Part shown: positions 1 through 6,022 of the stretch, in pieces
Numbering within the stretch: position 1 is the first letter of the stretch
Layout of the letters: each line of letters opens with the position of its first letter
DNA from: Thermoplasmata archaeon
GTDB lineage: Archaea; Thermoplasmatota; Thermoplasmata; Thermoplasmatales; Thermoplasmataceae
Length of the DNA: 6,794 bases
Direction: 5' to 3'
Assembly (NCBI GenBank): GCA_021797225.1
Contig: JAKAAE010000089.1
Location: 1 to 6,794 of the forward strand
Position numbers and translations under genes: made by a program
The notes under the pieces: model-generated
Told to the model about the DNA's origin: nothing
Seen by the model: the letters and a program-made list of their open reading frames with translations, nothing else
The model's database searches: none

Positions 1-1456
1 ATGTAAAGTATTTTCCTTTCATATAAAGCAGAAGCCCATCTCCTCTCGGGTCTATCCCTTTTTCAGTTTCTCTTTCTTTATCTACCGTAATTCCCTGTGC
101 ATGCCCCATCATATCATTTAGATCATCGACCGGTTCATAATGATCCAATCTCAGTGCGCTCTCATAATAAATTTTTGAATCTCCATAAATTGAGGCGGGA
201 TACGCAAACCTGGGATAGGCAACTGCATCCTGCATTCCGGAACCCAGATCTATAATTCTTGAAAGAATCTGAACATTTACCTGCGGCTGTACATCTCCAC
301 CCATACTTCCTAGAATAATATCCTTTGGACCGGATACCAGTGTGCTCATCAGTGTATGGAATGTCTTCTTTCCAGGCTTTAAGGAATTTTTATTGTTTCT
401 ATCCAGTGAAAAATAACTACCTCTGTTGTTCATATTTATTCCTGTGCCTTTAATCGTATGTCCAGAACCAAATCCCATATAATTGCTCTGTATGGCACTG
501 ATTTCTATATCTCCATCGAAAATGGAATACGCGGTGGTATCGGACAGTTCAGATTTACCATTACCATTATGGGTATTATCCGGTTTCAAATCATCGATGT
601 TCTCAGGTAACTTGACACTGTCATATATGTAATTTTTTCTGATATTGTATGCATCGTACATAGTTTTTATGAGTATATCATAATATTTCTGGTGTTCCAT
701 GCCTGAAAGTTCGTATTTGTTCAAATCCCTTAACCATACTGCTGCTGTTAATCCCTGGCTTACAGGTGGATTTGTATATATATCGTAATCCCTGTATTTT
801 ACCCTGATAGGATTAACTATTTCCGCACTGTATCTGGCAAGGTCTCCTTTTGTTATGAGTCCCCCTTTCTCTTTCATATCCTTATCTATCATATCTGCTA
901 TTTCGCCATTGTAAAAGTATTCCAGTCCGTTATTAACAAGAAATTCTAATGTATTACCCAAGTCTTTCTGCACAAGCCATTTATCTGTATCCTTATATAT
1001 GTTGTTGAAATCCTCATCTCCCCCTTCAAATCTATTGATTGCCTTAACCAGTTTTCTACTAGGTTCAAATCCATCTTTTGCAAACTGTATTGCCCTTTTA
1101 AAATCTTCTTTCATTCCAAGTTTTGCCTTTTCATTTGCAATAATCCAAGAGGATACAAGTCCGGGTATGGAAAACGATGATAAAGGTCCATTCCTAGGGA
1201 TTTCTTTAAAATCTCTCTGTTCATAAAAATCTATGCTTGCCCTCTCAGGAGCGTATCCACTTGCATTTATACAGTAATACTTATTATCATTGATGGTTGC
1301 AAATAAATCTCCGCCAAGACCATTGAGATGTGGTTGAACAACAACGAGGGTAGATGAGGCAGCAAGCATAGCATCATAAGCATTGCCACCCTTTTCCAGC
1401 ACTTCAATACCTGCCTGTGAGCTTAAGGGATGACTGGTAGCTACATTATATTTCAT
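1..1456 (-). CDS. Gamma-glutamyltransferase (GGT)-family Ntn hydrolase, 3' end cut by window edge
   Basis: The frame is open from ATG (1456-1454) to the left edge, giving 485 visible residues and probably lacking only the last ones: the GGT C-terminal DPR motif (DPRGDGLLLY) is already present. The N-terminus carries the family signature EKGGNAYDAMLAASS (21-35) and LNGLGGDLF (44-52). The self-cleaving motif TTAYSIFD starts at Thr307 (codon 536-538), the expected catalytic nucleophile at the head of the small subunit. GFGSG (328-332), NNRGSYFS (343-350) and GSMGGDVQPQ (383-392) follow. These last motifs are typical of the non-classical YwrD-like branch rather than E. coli Ggt. By alignment with E. 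coli, the substrate arginine R114 falls on Ser66 and D433 on Tyr348, and the lid loop is absent, so the substrate is uncertain. No signal peptide is visible, suggesting a cytoplasmic enzyme. The family hydrolyses or transfers gamma-glutamyl or related amides after autoprocessing. It is divergent to the next gene. Confidence 0.88.
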   Translation of the reverse strand, partial: MKYNVATSHPLSSQAGIEVLEKGGNAYDAMLAASSTLVVVQPHLNGLGGDLFATINDNKYYCINASGYAPERASIDFYEQRDFKEIPRNGPLSSFSIPGLVSSWIIANEKAKLGMKEDFKRAIQFAKDGFEPSRKLVKAINRFEGGDEDFNNIYKDTDKWLVQKDLGNTLEFLVNNGLEYFYNGEIADMIDKDMKEKGGLITKGDLARYSAEIVNPIRVKYRDYDIYTNPPVSQGLTAAVWLRDLNKYELSGMEHQKYYDILIKTMYDAYNIRKNYIYDSVKLPENIDDLKPDNTHNGNGKSELSDTTAYSIFDGDIEISAIQSNYMGFGSGHTIKGTGINMNNRGSYFSLDRNNKNSLKPGKKTFHTLMSTLVSGPKDIILGSMGGDVQPQVNVQILSRIIDLGSGMQDAVAYPRFAYPASIYGDSKIYYESALRLDHYEPVDDLNDMMGHAQGITVDKERETEKGIDPRGDGLLLYMKGKYFT

Positions 1457-1475
1457 AAATAAATATTTACTCTAA

Positions 1476-1485
1476 CTATTTAAAT
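1476..1485 (-). promoter_or_regulatory. TATA-like box of the GGT-family gene
   Basis: On the minus strand this reads ATTTAAATAG, centred about 25 bases upstream of the ATG at 1456. That spacing places the transcription start at or next to the start codon, implying a leaderless mRNA. No Shine-Dalgarno sequence precedes the ATG, which agrees. Inferred from sequence alone. Confidence 0.5.
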
Positions 1486-1548
1486 AATTTCAATGGTCAT
1501 ATCAACTTAACTATCCGGTATGAAAATGTTTTAGCTGTTTTAATATTT

Positions 1549-1564
1549 ACAAAACTTTAAGTAT
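1549..1564 (+). promoter_or_regulatory. BRE/TATA-like element of the DUF4382-like gene
   Basis: The stretch ACAAAACTTTAAGTAT has an A-rich BRE-like part followed by a TATA-like part, with CTTTA 26-30 bases before the ATG at 1585. It closely resembles the element in front of the next gene (ACAAAAACTTTATT at 2174). The spacing implies a leaderless transcript. Confidence 0.5.
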
Positions 1565-1584
1565 GAATTTTTCGAATATGGGTT

Positions 1585-2145
1585 ATGAAATCGAATAAGT
1601 TAATGTCGGTAATCGTAATTGTAATTATAGTCGCAGTTGTTGCCGGTGGAGGATACTATGCATATCACTATGAAACCACCGGTACAGTGAAGGTTAGTGC
1701 AGCTGATACTCCCCCGAGTATTACAGGAGTTATGGATGTAAACGTTACATTCAGTGCAATTGCACTGCATTCTGATAAGGCATCTTCTAATTCCACAGGA
1801 TGGACAAATTACTCACTTCATGATAAAACCGTTAATATAATGGATATCAATGCAAGCGATGCAGCTTTCCTGTCCAATCTCTCAGTGCATGCAGGTAGCT
1901 ATAATTTGATGAAAATATACATAAAAAGTGTTTCAGTGTATATAAAGGGAGGGTTCCTTAACTTTTCAAGCTCAACTAGCGTAAGCCTACATCTTGCACA
2001 TGCATTCGCAGTTGTGGTCTTTGCCCATCCTCTCACAGTTTCAGCACATGCTACTACATCCATGGTAACGGATTTCAATCTCTCTAATAATATTCAGATG
2101 AGTAGCCACACGTTTAACATGAGTGCATCTGTGATTATAAATTAA
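1585..2145 (+). CDS. DUF4382-like membrane-anchored extracellular protein
   Basis: The protein has 186 residues. A single hydrophobic segment (about 7-24, rich in Val and Ile) follows a lysine-containing N-terminus, so it is an anchor or uncleaved signal with the rest outside the cell. The outer part resembles DUF4382: TGTVKVSAADTPP (32-44), a strand with VNVTFSAIALHSD (52-64), GWTNYSL, VNIMDI and AGSYNLMKIYIKSVSVY (103-119), matching the family pattern of G-V-V-DxP, VxVTF, W, VDLL and AGxYxxIRL. That family is a predicted beta-sandwich of unknown role. Eight N-X-S/T sequons occur, at N53, N69, N75, N89, N98, N126, N165 and N178, suggesting heavy N-glycosylation. Nine histidines are present, four of them at 136-155. 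The gene has its own promoter. The family assignment is from remembered pattern only, and no function can be given. Confidence 0.75.
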   Translation: MKSNKLMSVIVIVIIVAVVAGGGYYAYHYETTGTVKVSAADTPPSITGVMDVNVTFSAIALHSDKASSNSTGWTNYSLHDKTVNIMDINASDAAFLSNLSVHAGSYNLMKIYIKSVSVYIKGGFLNFSSSTSVSLHLAHAFAVVVFAHPLTVSAHATTSMVTDFNLSNNIQMSSHTFNMSASVIIN

Positions 2146-2170
2146 ATTTTAAAATTTTGAATATTTTTTA
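2144..2170 (+). terminator. AT palindrome and T-rich tract after the DUF4382-like gene
   Basis: A perfect 14-base palindrome AAATTTTAAAATTT (2144-2157) overlaps the stop codon and is followed by a T-rich tract ending about 2169. Archaeal termination mainly uses T-rich tracts, so this is a plausible terminator. All-AT palindromes also arise by chance in such DNA, so confidence is low. Confidence 0.3.
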
Positions 2171-2173
2171 TCC

Positions 2174-2192
2174 ACAAAAACTTTATTTTTTA
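2174..2192 (+). promoter_or_regulatory. BRE/TATA-like element of the flavin oxidoreductase gene
   Basis: An A-rich BRE-like run leads into CTTTATTTTTTA, with CTTTA 25-29 bases before the ATG at 2210. This again implies leaderless transcription. The gap to the preceding gene is only 64 bases, yet the element suggests independent initiation. Confidence 0.5.
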
Positions 2193-2209
2193 CATATCCC
2201 TAATGAATA

Positions 2210-3853
2210 ATGGATCCATTTGATAAAGGCATAATAGGGGGCGTTGAACTTAAGAACAGATTCGTGATGGCACCAATGATATCAAATTTATGCAACATTG
2301 ACGGAACCACAAACGATAATCATATAGCATATTTAACAGAACGCGCAAAAGGGGGTTTCGGACTTATTATAACCGAGTATGCGTACGTGGATTCCTTCAA
2401 CGGGAAAGGGTCTCCCAATGAGATGGGTATTTTCAAGAAAGAGCAGATTCCAAAACTTTCCAGGCTCACAGAAAGCATTCACGCATCAGGATCAAAGATT
2501 TTTGTGCAGCTTGTCCACGCAGGAGGAAAGGCAAATCCACATTATAATAAAGGTCATGTATTCGCGCCATCCAGTGTTGATTATATGGGAAATATTCCGG
2601 ATGAAATGTCTCTTGATGACGTAAAGGATGTTGAAGAAAAATTTCTCAATGCAGCGGAATTGTCAGCCAGGGCGGGATTCGATGGCATAGAGCTGCATGG
2701 GGCACACGGGTATCTCTTTCAGGAATTCATATCACCTGCACTGAACCACAGAACCGATGAATATGGTGGAACCATTGAAAATAGAGTTAGAATAATCAAT
2801 GAGATTACAGCGAAGATAAGAAAAAAGGTTGATATTCCAGTTGGAATTAGATTAAGCCTCTACGAGGATGATGAGGATGGCTATGGTCCGGACTATGGAA
2901 TAGAAACTGCATTGGCATTAAAAAATATTGATTATGTACATTTCTCTGCAGGGAGATTCGCACCTCCCGGTTCTTCAGCATCGTTCTACTATGATCATTT
3001 ACACATTGGTGAAAAACTCAGGAAAAGGCTTGATATAAACACTATGCTTGTTGGTTCCATAAATTCTCTCAGGGATATAGATAGGGCACTAAATGTATCA
3101 GACTTTGTTGTACTGGGTAGGCAGGCACTGGCTGATCCATATACCCCATTCAAGCTTCAGAATACAATTCCCTATAGGCCATGCATAAGATGCAATCAGG
3201 CATGCAGAAATCTTTCCAGTGCCGAGGTAAGATGCACTGTAAATCCATATACTGGTCTAGAGTTAACGGAATACCATGGCCACAAATACCGTGGAGAGAT
3301 TATCATAGTCGGTGCTGGCATAAAAGGGCTGGAAGCATCTCTTTATGCTGTAAAACTGGGATTAAAGCCTGTAATTTATGAAAAATCCTCTCTGGGTGGG
3401 CAGTTCAATGAAATCATGGATGAATATAAAAAAAGAGATTTCATACCATTGATTGATTATTACAGGGCCATGTTGAAGAGATATAACGTAGAGGTGAGGT
3501 ATGAATCACAGGATAGTGGTATAATATGCACACCTGACAGGGTTTATCCAGATATTATGAATCATGGCGATATAACTATGGATACCAATATATATAGATA
3601 CTTTGATGATGCCATAATTATCGCAGCCAGGAATCATGTAATAATGAGCAATCGGTCCTTAAACTCACTTGAACGGTCAAGAATTTCGGGATACCGGAAA
3701 ATAGCTGAAAAAGCGGGTATTGAGTTCAAGGACCTTGACTCATACGATATAAAATTATATGACAAAAATCAGTATGATATTCTGGAGGCCATGAAGAGTG
3801 GAAGAAGAGCTATTAAGGAATATATACTAAAAAATGAAAGTTATTTTCTTTAG
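2210..3853 (+). CDS. NADH:flavin oxidoreductase, Old Yellow Enzyme/2,4-dienoyl-CoA reductase type, short C-terminal half
   Basis: The protein has 547 residues against roughly 640-680 for full FadH/BaiCD-type enzymes. Residues 1-320 form the FMN TIM barrel: VMAPMISN (19-26), QLVHAGGK (100-107), the active-site motif HGAHGYL with H163 and H166, ISPALNHRTDEYGG (174-187), R214, VGS (281-283) and LGRQALADP (302-310). A cysteine cluster C325-x2-C328-x3-C332-x9-C342 should bind a 4Fe-4S cluster; E. coli FadH has 11 residues in the last gap. A FAD-type Rossmann start follows: GAGIKG (368-373), E391 and GGQFN (396-400). After about residue 440 the NAD(P)H module is much shorter than normal and has no second GxGxxG, although a C-terminal helix ILEAMKSGRRAIKEYI resembles the family end. 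The family reduces activated C=C bonds in enoyl substrates using NAD(P)H through FAD, Fe-S and FMN. The substrate is unknown. Own promoter, cytoplasmic. Confidence 0.88.
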   Translation: MDPFDKGIIGGVELKNRFVMAPMISNLCNIDGTTNDNHIAYLTERAKGGFGLIITEYAYVDSFNGKGSPNEMGIFKKEQIPKLSRLTESIHASGSKIFVQLVHAGGKANPHYNKGHVFAPSSVDYMGNIPDEMSLDDVKDVEEKFLNAAELSARAGFDGIELHGAHGYLFQEFISPALNHRTDEYGGTIENRVRIINEITAKIRKKVDIPVGIRLSLYEDDEDGYGPDYGIETALALKNIDYVHFSAGRFAPPGSSASFYYDHLHIGEKLRKRLDINTMLVGSINSLRDIDRALNVSDFVVLGRQALADPYTPFKLQNTIPYRPCIRCNQACRNLSSAEVRCTVNPYTGLELTEYHGHKYRGEIIIVGAGIKGLEASLYAVKLGLKPVIYEKSSLGGQFNEIMDEYKKRDFIPLIDYYRAMLKRYNVEVRYESQDSGIICTPDRVYPDIMNHGDITMDTNIYRYFDDAIIIAARNHVIMSNRSLNSLERSRISGYRKIAEKAGIEFKDLDSYDIKLYDKNQYDILEAMKSGRRAIKEYILKNESYFL

Positions 3854-3869
3854 TTTTTCTAAATTTTTA
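3854..3869 (+). terminator. T-rich tract after the flavin oxidoreductase gene
   Basis: Two runs of five T (3854-3858 and 3864-3868) follow the stop codon directly. They could terminate the transcript in archaeal fashion. The second run is also part of the purE TATA region, so the two roles overlap in a 40-base gap. Confidence 0.3.
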
Positions 3870-3876
3870 TAAATAT
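3864..3876 (+). promoter_or_regulatory. TATA box of purE-purK
   Basis: TTTTTATAAATAT is the best TATA match in the window, centred about 24 bases before the purE ATG at 3894. No Shine-Dalgarno sequence lies before that ATG. A leaderless purEK mRNA is therefore expected. I see no PurR-like or riboswitch element in the gap. Confidence 0.6.
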
Positions 3877-3893
3877 CGTTTCTATAATCCATT

Positions 3894-4361
3894 ATGAAAG
3901 TGGCAGTAATCATGGGGAGTAAATCAGATTTTCCGGTAATGGAGCCAGCTGTGGAAGAATTAAAGAATTTTGGTATTGAGGTAGAATACAGGATTGTTTC
4001 GGCACACAGGACACCTGAGTTTATGCTCCAGTATGCACATGATGCAATAAAGAACAATATAGAGGTAATAATAGCAGGTGCAGGAGGAGCGGCACATCTG
4101 CCCGGTATGGTGGCTGCTATGACAACACTTCCAGTAATAGGTGTTCCTGTTCAGTCAAAATCACTTAATGGGCTGGATTCATTGCTCTCCATTGTTCAGA
4201 TGCCCCCAGGGGTGCCGGTTGCAACAGTATCAATCAATGGAGCTAGAAACGCGGCTTTGCTTGCCGTTAGAATTCTGTCAGTAAAATATCCAAAGATCAG
4301 GGAAATGCTTGATGACTTCGTGTCTAGGCAGAGGGATTCAGTGCTTGGTGATAAATTATGA
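3894..4361 (+). CDS. purE: N5-carboxyaminoimidazole ribonucleotide mutase (PurE, class I)
   Basis: The protein has 155 residues, a normal length for class I PurE. It converts N5-CAIR to 4-carboxy-AIR (CAIR) in de novo purine synthesis, in the cytoplasm as an oligomer. The motifs are complete: GSKSD (8-12, binding ribonucleotide phosphate), SAHRTP (36-41, with the His/Arg pair of the active site), [12 protein letters not shown] (61-72) and GVPV (83-86). The [10 protein letters not shown] loop and the adjacent purK mark it as the bacterial/archaeal class I mutase, not the animal-type class II carboxylase. The start is fixed by the TATA spacing and the family N-terminus (MKVAVIMGS). It heads a two-gene operon and overlaps purK by the four bases ATGA. 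Confidence 0.97.
   Translation: MKVAVIMGSKSDFPVMEPAVEELKNFGIEVEYRIVSAHRTPEFMLQYAHDAIKNNIEVIIAGAGGAAHLPGMVAAMTTLPVIGVPVQSKSLNGLDSLLSIVQMPPGVPVATVSINGARNAALLAVRILSVKYPKIREMLDDFVSRQRDSVLGDKL
4347..4352 (+). promoter_or_regulatory. Shine-Dalgarno site of purK inside the purE 3' end
   Basis: GGTGAT is complementary to the ATCACC of the archaeal 16S rRNA 3' end and stands five bases before the purK ATG. It is the only clear Shine-Dalgarno site in the window and it serves the only gene without a TATA box. With the ATGA stop/start overlap it supports coupled translation and fixes the purK start. Confidence 0.65.
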
Positions 4362-5434
4362 AAATAGGAATTATTGGTTCAGGCCAGCTTGGATACATGA
4401 TGATAAACACAATGCGGAGGTATCCCATAGAATTTTATGTAATAGATGATAATAGAGGGCCATCCTCAGAGATAGCTGATAAATTCTACGATGTTTCAGA
4501 ATATAAGGAATTTGTGGATGCCTGTGATTATGTTACATACGAATTCGAACATATAAGCAGTGAAATCCTTGATTACGCAGAAGATCAGGGTAAATTGCGC
4601 CCGTCAAAGAAGGCGGTTGAGCTAAAAAAAGACAGGTCACTAGAAAAAAAATTTCTCAGTGAGCATAATTTTCCCATAGCCGATTATAAATATGCTGAAA
4701 CCTACAAAGAAGCATTCAGCAAGGCGAAATTATTCCACAAAGCCGTAATAAAAAGTTGCATGGGTGGGTATGATGGGAAAAACCAGTATTATATAAATCC
4801 TGATACAGAATATGAAAATCACCCAGATATGCCATATGTAATAGAGGAATTCATAGATTACGATTATGAAGCTTCTATAATCGCTGTTAGAGATCAAAAG
4901 GGAAAGTTTTACAATTTCGAGCCATCCTTTAACTATAATCAGAACGGCATTCTCATATACAATATATCCCCTGTAAAAAATACACTTGAAATGATTGATA
5001 TAGCAAAAAGGCTCATGGAATCTCTTGATTATATAGGCGTTATGGGTATTGAATACTACGTAAAGAATGGTAATGTAATAATAAATGAATATGCACCCAG
5101 GGTACACAATACTGGTCATCACACACTGACTGGAAGCTCGATTTCACAGTTTGAGGAGCATATACTCGCAGTATCAGGAATGGATACTGTAAGACCTGAA
5201 CTTTTTGTACCCTCAGGTATTGTAAACATTATAGGCACAGGCATCAATGAAAACATATCAAGAATCCTGGAACTGGGTAAAACAAACGTATACTGGTATC
5301 ATAAAAATGAGGTCAGGCGCAAGAGAAAGATGGGGCATGTTAACGTTTACGGTGATACATATTCAGAAGTTCAGGAAAAAATAAAGGAAATAATGGAAAT
5401 ATTATACGGGGATAATCTGGAAAATTTCATTTAA
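4358..5434 (+). CDS. purK: N5-carboxyaminoimidazole ribonucleotide synthase (PurK)
   Basis: The protein has 358 residues, normal for PurK. It is an ATP-grasp ligase that carboxylates AIR with bicarbonate and ATP to N5-CAIR, the substrate of PurE encoded just upstream. Visible in order are the N-terminal nucleotide-like fold with GSGQLG (7-12), TYEFEHI (60-66), the ATP-grasp glycine loop MGGYDGKNQ (135-143), the hinge VIEEFI (161-166), and the metal/AIR site [14 protein letters not shown] (243-256) with N243, E244, R248, H250 and H254. The C-terminal lobe ends with RKMGHVNV (323-330). All expected catalytic residues appear present. It is co-transcribed with purE through a four-base overlap. 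Its stop interlocks with that of the convergent ACT-domain gene. Confidence 0.96.
   Translation: MKIGIIGSGQLGYMMINTMRRYPIEFYVIDDNRGPSSEIADKFYDVSEYKEFVDACDYVTYEFEHISSEILDYAEDQGKLRPSKKAVELKKDRSLEKKFLSEHNFPIADYKYAETYKEAFSKAKLFHKAVIKSCMGGYDGKNQYYINPDTEYENHPDMPYVIEEFIDYDYEASIIAVRDQKGKFYNFEPSFNYNQNGILIYNISPVKNTLEMIDIAKRLMESLDYIGVMGIEYYVKNGNVIINEYAPRVHNTGHHTLTGSSISQFEEHILAVSGMDTVRPELFVPSGIVNIIGTGINENISRILELGKTNVYWYHKNEVRRKRKMGHVNVYGDTYSEVQEKIKEIMEILYGDNLENFI
5376..5381 (-). terminator. Possible T-run terminator of the ACT-domain gene, inside purK
   Basis: The minus strand has six consecutive T here, about 50 bases past the ACT gene stop. With no intergenic space, transcription must end within purK if it ends close by. 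A short T-run alone is weak evidence. Confidence 0.25.
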
Positions 5435-5943
5435 AGTAAAAGAACAGCTTTTACTCCGTTAACCTTTTTTATTTCGTTGAGTATGGCACCAGTAACAGCT
5501 TCAGTTGTTACTATTATCGCCCTCGGATTGTCTATGAGATCCGGGTCATCTGTAATTACCTGTCTAATGGAAATATTATTTGTTGCAAGAATATTCATGA
5601 CCCCAGATATTATTCCTGGTTTTGAGGCATCAACTGGAATAATTTCTATAACTCCAAAACCAATCTTTGATCCTGAATTTTCAAAATTTGAAACAGGTGA
5701 AAGGTTGCTGAAAAATTCATAAAGTTTTTTATCGCTGATAACTTTCTGAATAAGATTTACAATTACCCTTCTATCAACATGGTACGCCCTTGCAATGGAG
5801 TTAGGCTTTATCTCTATTTCATCACAGAAAAGCTTTGGCTCGTCATATAGTATTTTTACTGATATTCCAATTTTTGTCATTCTCTGTATAACCTTCATTT
5901 CAGCCGGATATCCCTCGAATATTTCGTTGATGTAGTCCCACAT
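5431..5943 (-). CDS. HTH- and ACT-domain regulator of amino acid metabolism (COG2150-like)
   Basis: The protein has 170 residues, cytoplasmic. The N-terminal part begins MWDYINEIFEGYPAEMKVIQ and contains a probable helix-turn-helix at about 48-70 (NSIARAYHVDRRVIVNLIQKV), suggesting DNA binding. The C-terminal half (about 95-170) is an ACT domain: GFGVIEIIPVDASKPGII (95-112), then NNISIRQVITDDPDLIDNPR (122-141) and a closing strand GVKAVLLL. The DASKPG turn and the IRQ strand form the typical amino-acid-binding edge. I recognise this as the archaeal protein called a predicted regulator of amino acid metabolism. Ligand and target genes are not known from the sequence. The start is supported by a TATA element 25 bases upstream. 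It is convergent with purK, sharing the bases TTAA at their stops. Confidence 0.82.
   Translation of the reverse strand: MWDYINEIFEGYPAEMKVIQRMTKIGISVKILYDEPKLFCDEIEIKPNSIARAYHVDRRVIVNLIQKVISDKKLYEFFSNLSPVSNFENSGSKIGFGVIEIIPVDASKPGIISGVMNILATNNISIRQVITDDPDLIDNPRAIIVTTEAVTGAILNEIKKVNGVKAVLLL
5465..5474 (+). terminator. Possible T-run terminator of purEK, inside the ACT-domain gene
   Basis: TTTTTTATTT on the plus strand lies about 31 bases beyond the purK stop. It is the nearest T-rich tract able to end the purEK transcript and falls within the 3' end of the opposing gene. Inferred from base composition only. Confidence 0.3.
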
Positions 5944-5960
5944 AAAACCACTAATGTAAA

Positions 5961-5972
5961 TTAAGTATATAA
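5961..5972 (-). promoter_or_regulatory. TATA box of the ACT-domain gene
   Basis: The minus strand reads TTATATACTTAA, centred about 25 bases before the ATG at 5943. The gene therefore probably has its own leaderless transcript even though the upstream minus-strand gene ends only 79 bases away. Confidence 0.5.
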
Positions 5973-6022
5973 TAATTCAATATAATAAATCGAAATTATT
6001 TGTTATTTTCAAGAATTTCACC

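Larger units (their letters stand above)
1457..1584. promoter_or_regulatory. Divergent intergenic promoter region
   Basis: This AT-rich gap of 128 bases separates the GGT-family gene (minus) from the DUF4382-like gene (plus). It holds one TATA-like element for each, entered separately. Between them (about 1490-1548) I see no convincing operator or hairpin. Confidence 0.6.

Noticed and set aside
999..1226. Plus-strand open frame of 75 codons
   Set aside because: It lies opposite the well-supported GGT-family gene, is serine/phenylalanine-rich like an antisense shadow, and has no promoter or Shine-Dalgarno.
2144..2157. AT palindrome as a regulator operator
   Set aside because: It overlaps a stop codon, is built only of A and T, and lies too far from the next TATA box in sense of a typical operator; it is more likely 3' end sequence or chance.
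3515..3853. Frameshift or premature stop as cause of the short oxidoreductase
   Set aside because: The frame runs to a recognisable C-terminal helix and the next gene begins 40 bases later, so no leftover coding sequence for a lost module exists downstream.
3827..4057. Minus-strand open frame of 76 codons over the purE start
   Set aside because: It covers the purE promoter and N-terminus in antisense; composition is that of a shadow frame.
4730..5122. Minus-strand open frame of 130 codons inside purK
   Set aside because: Tyr/Ile-rich antisense of a clear purK, without recognisable motifs or start signals.
1585..5434. One five-part plus-strand operon from the surface protein to purK
   Set aside because: Each gene except purK has a TATA-like element at the expected spacing and T-rich tracts lie between them, so only purE-purK is supported as an operon.
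5477..5722. Plus-strand open frame of 81 codons inside the ACT-domain gene
   Set aside because: Antisense of a coding region with clear family motifs; no initiation signal of its own.
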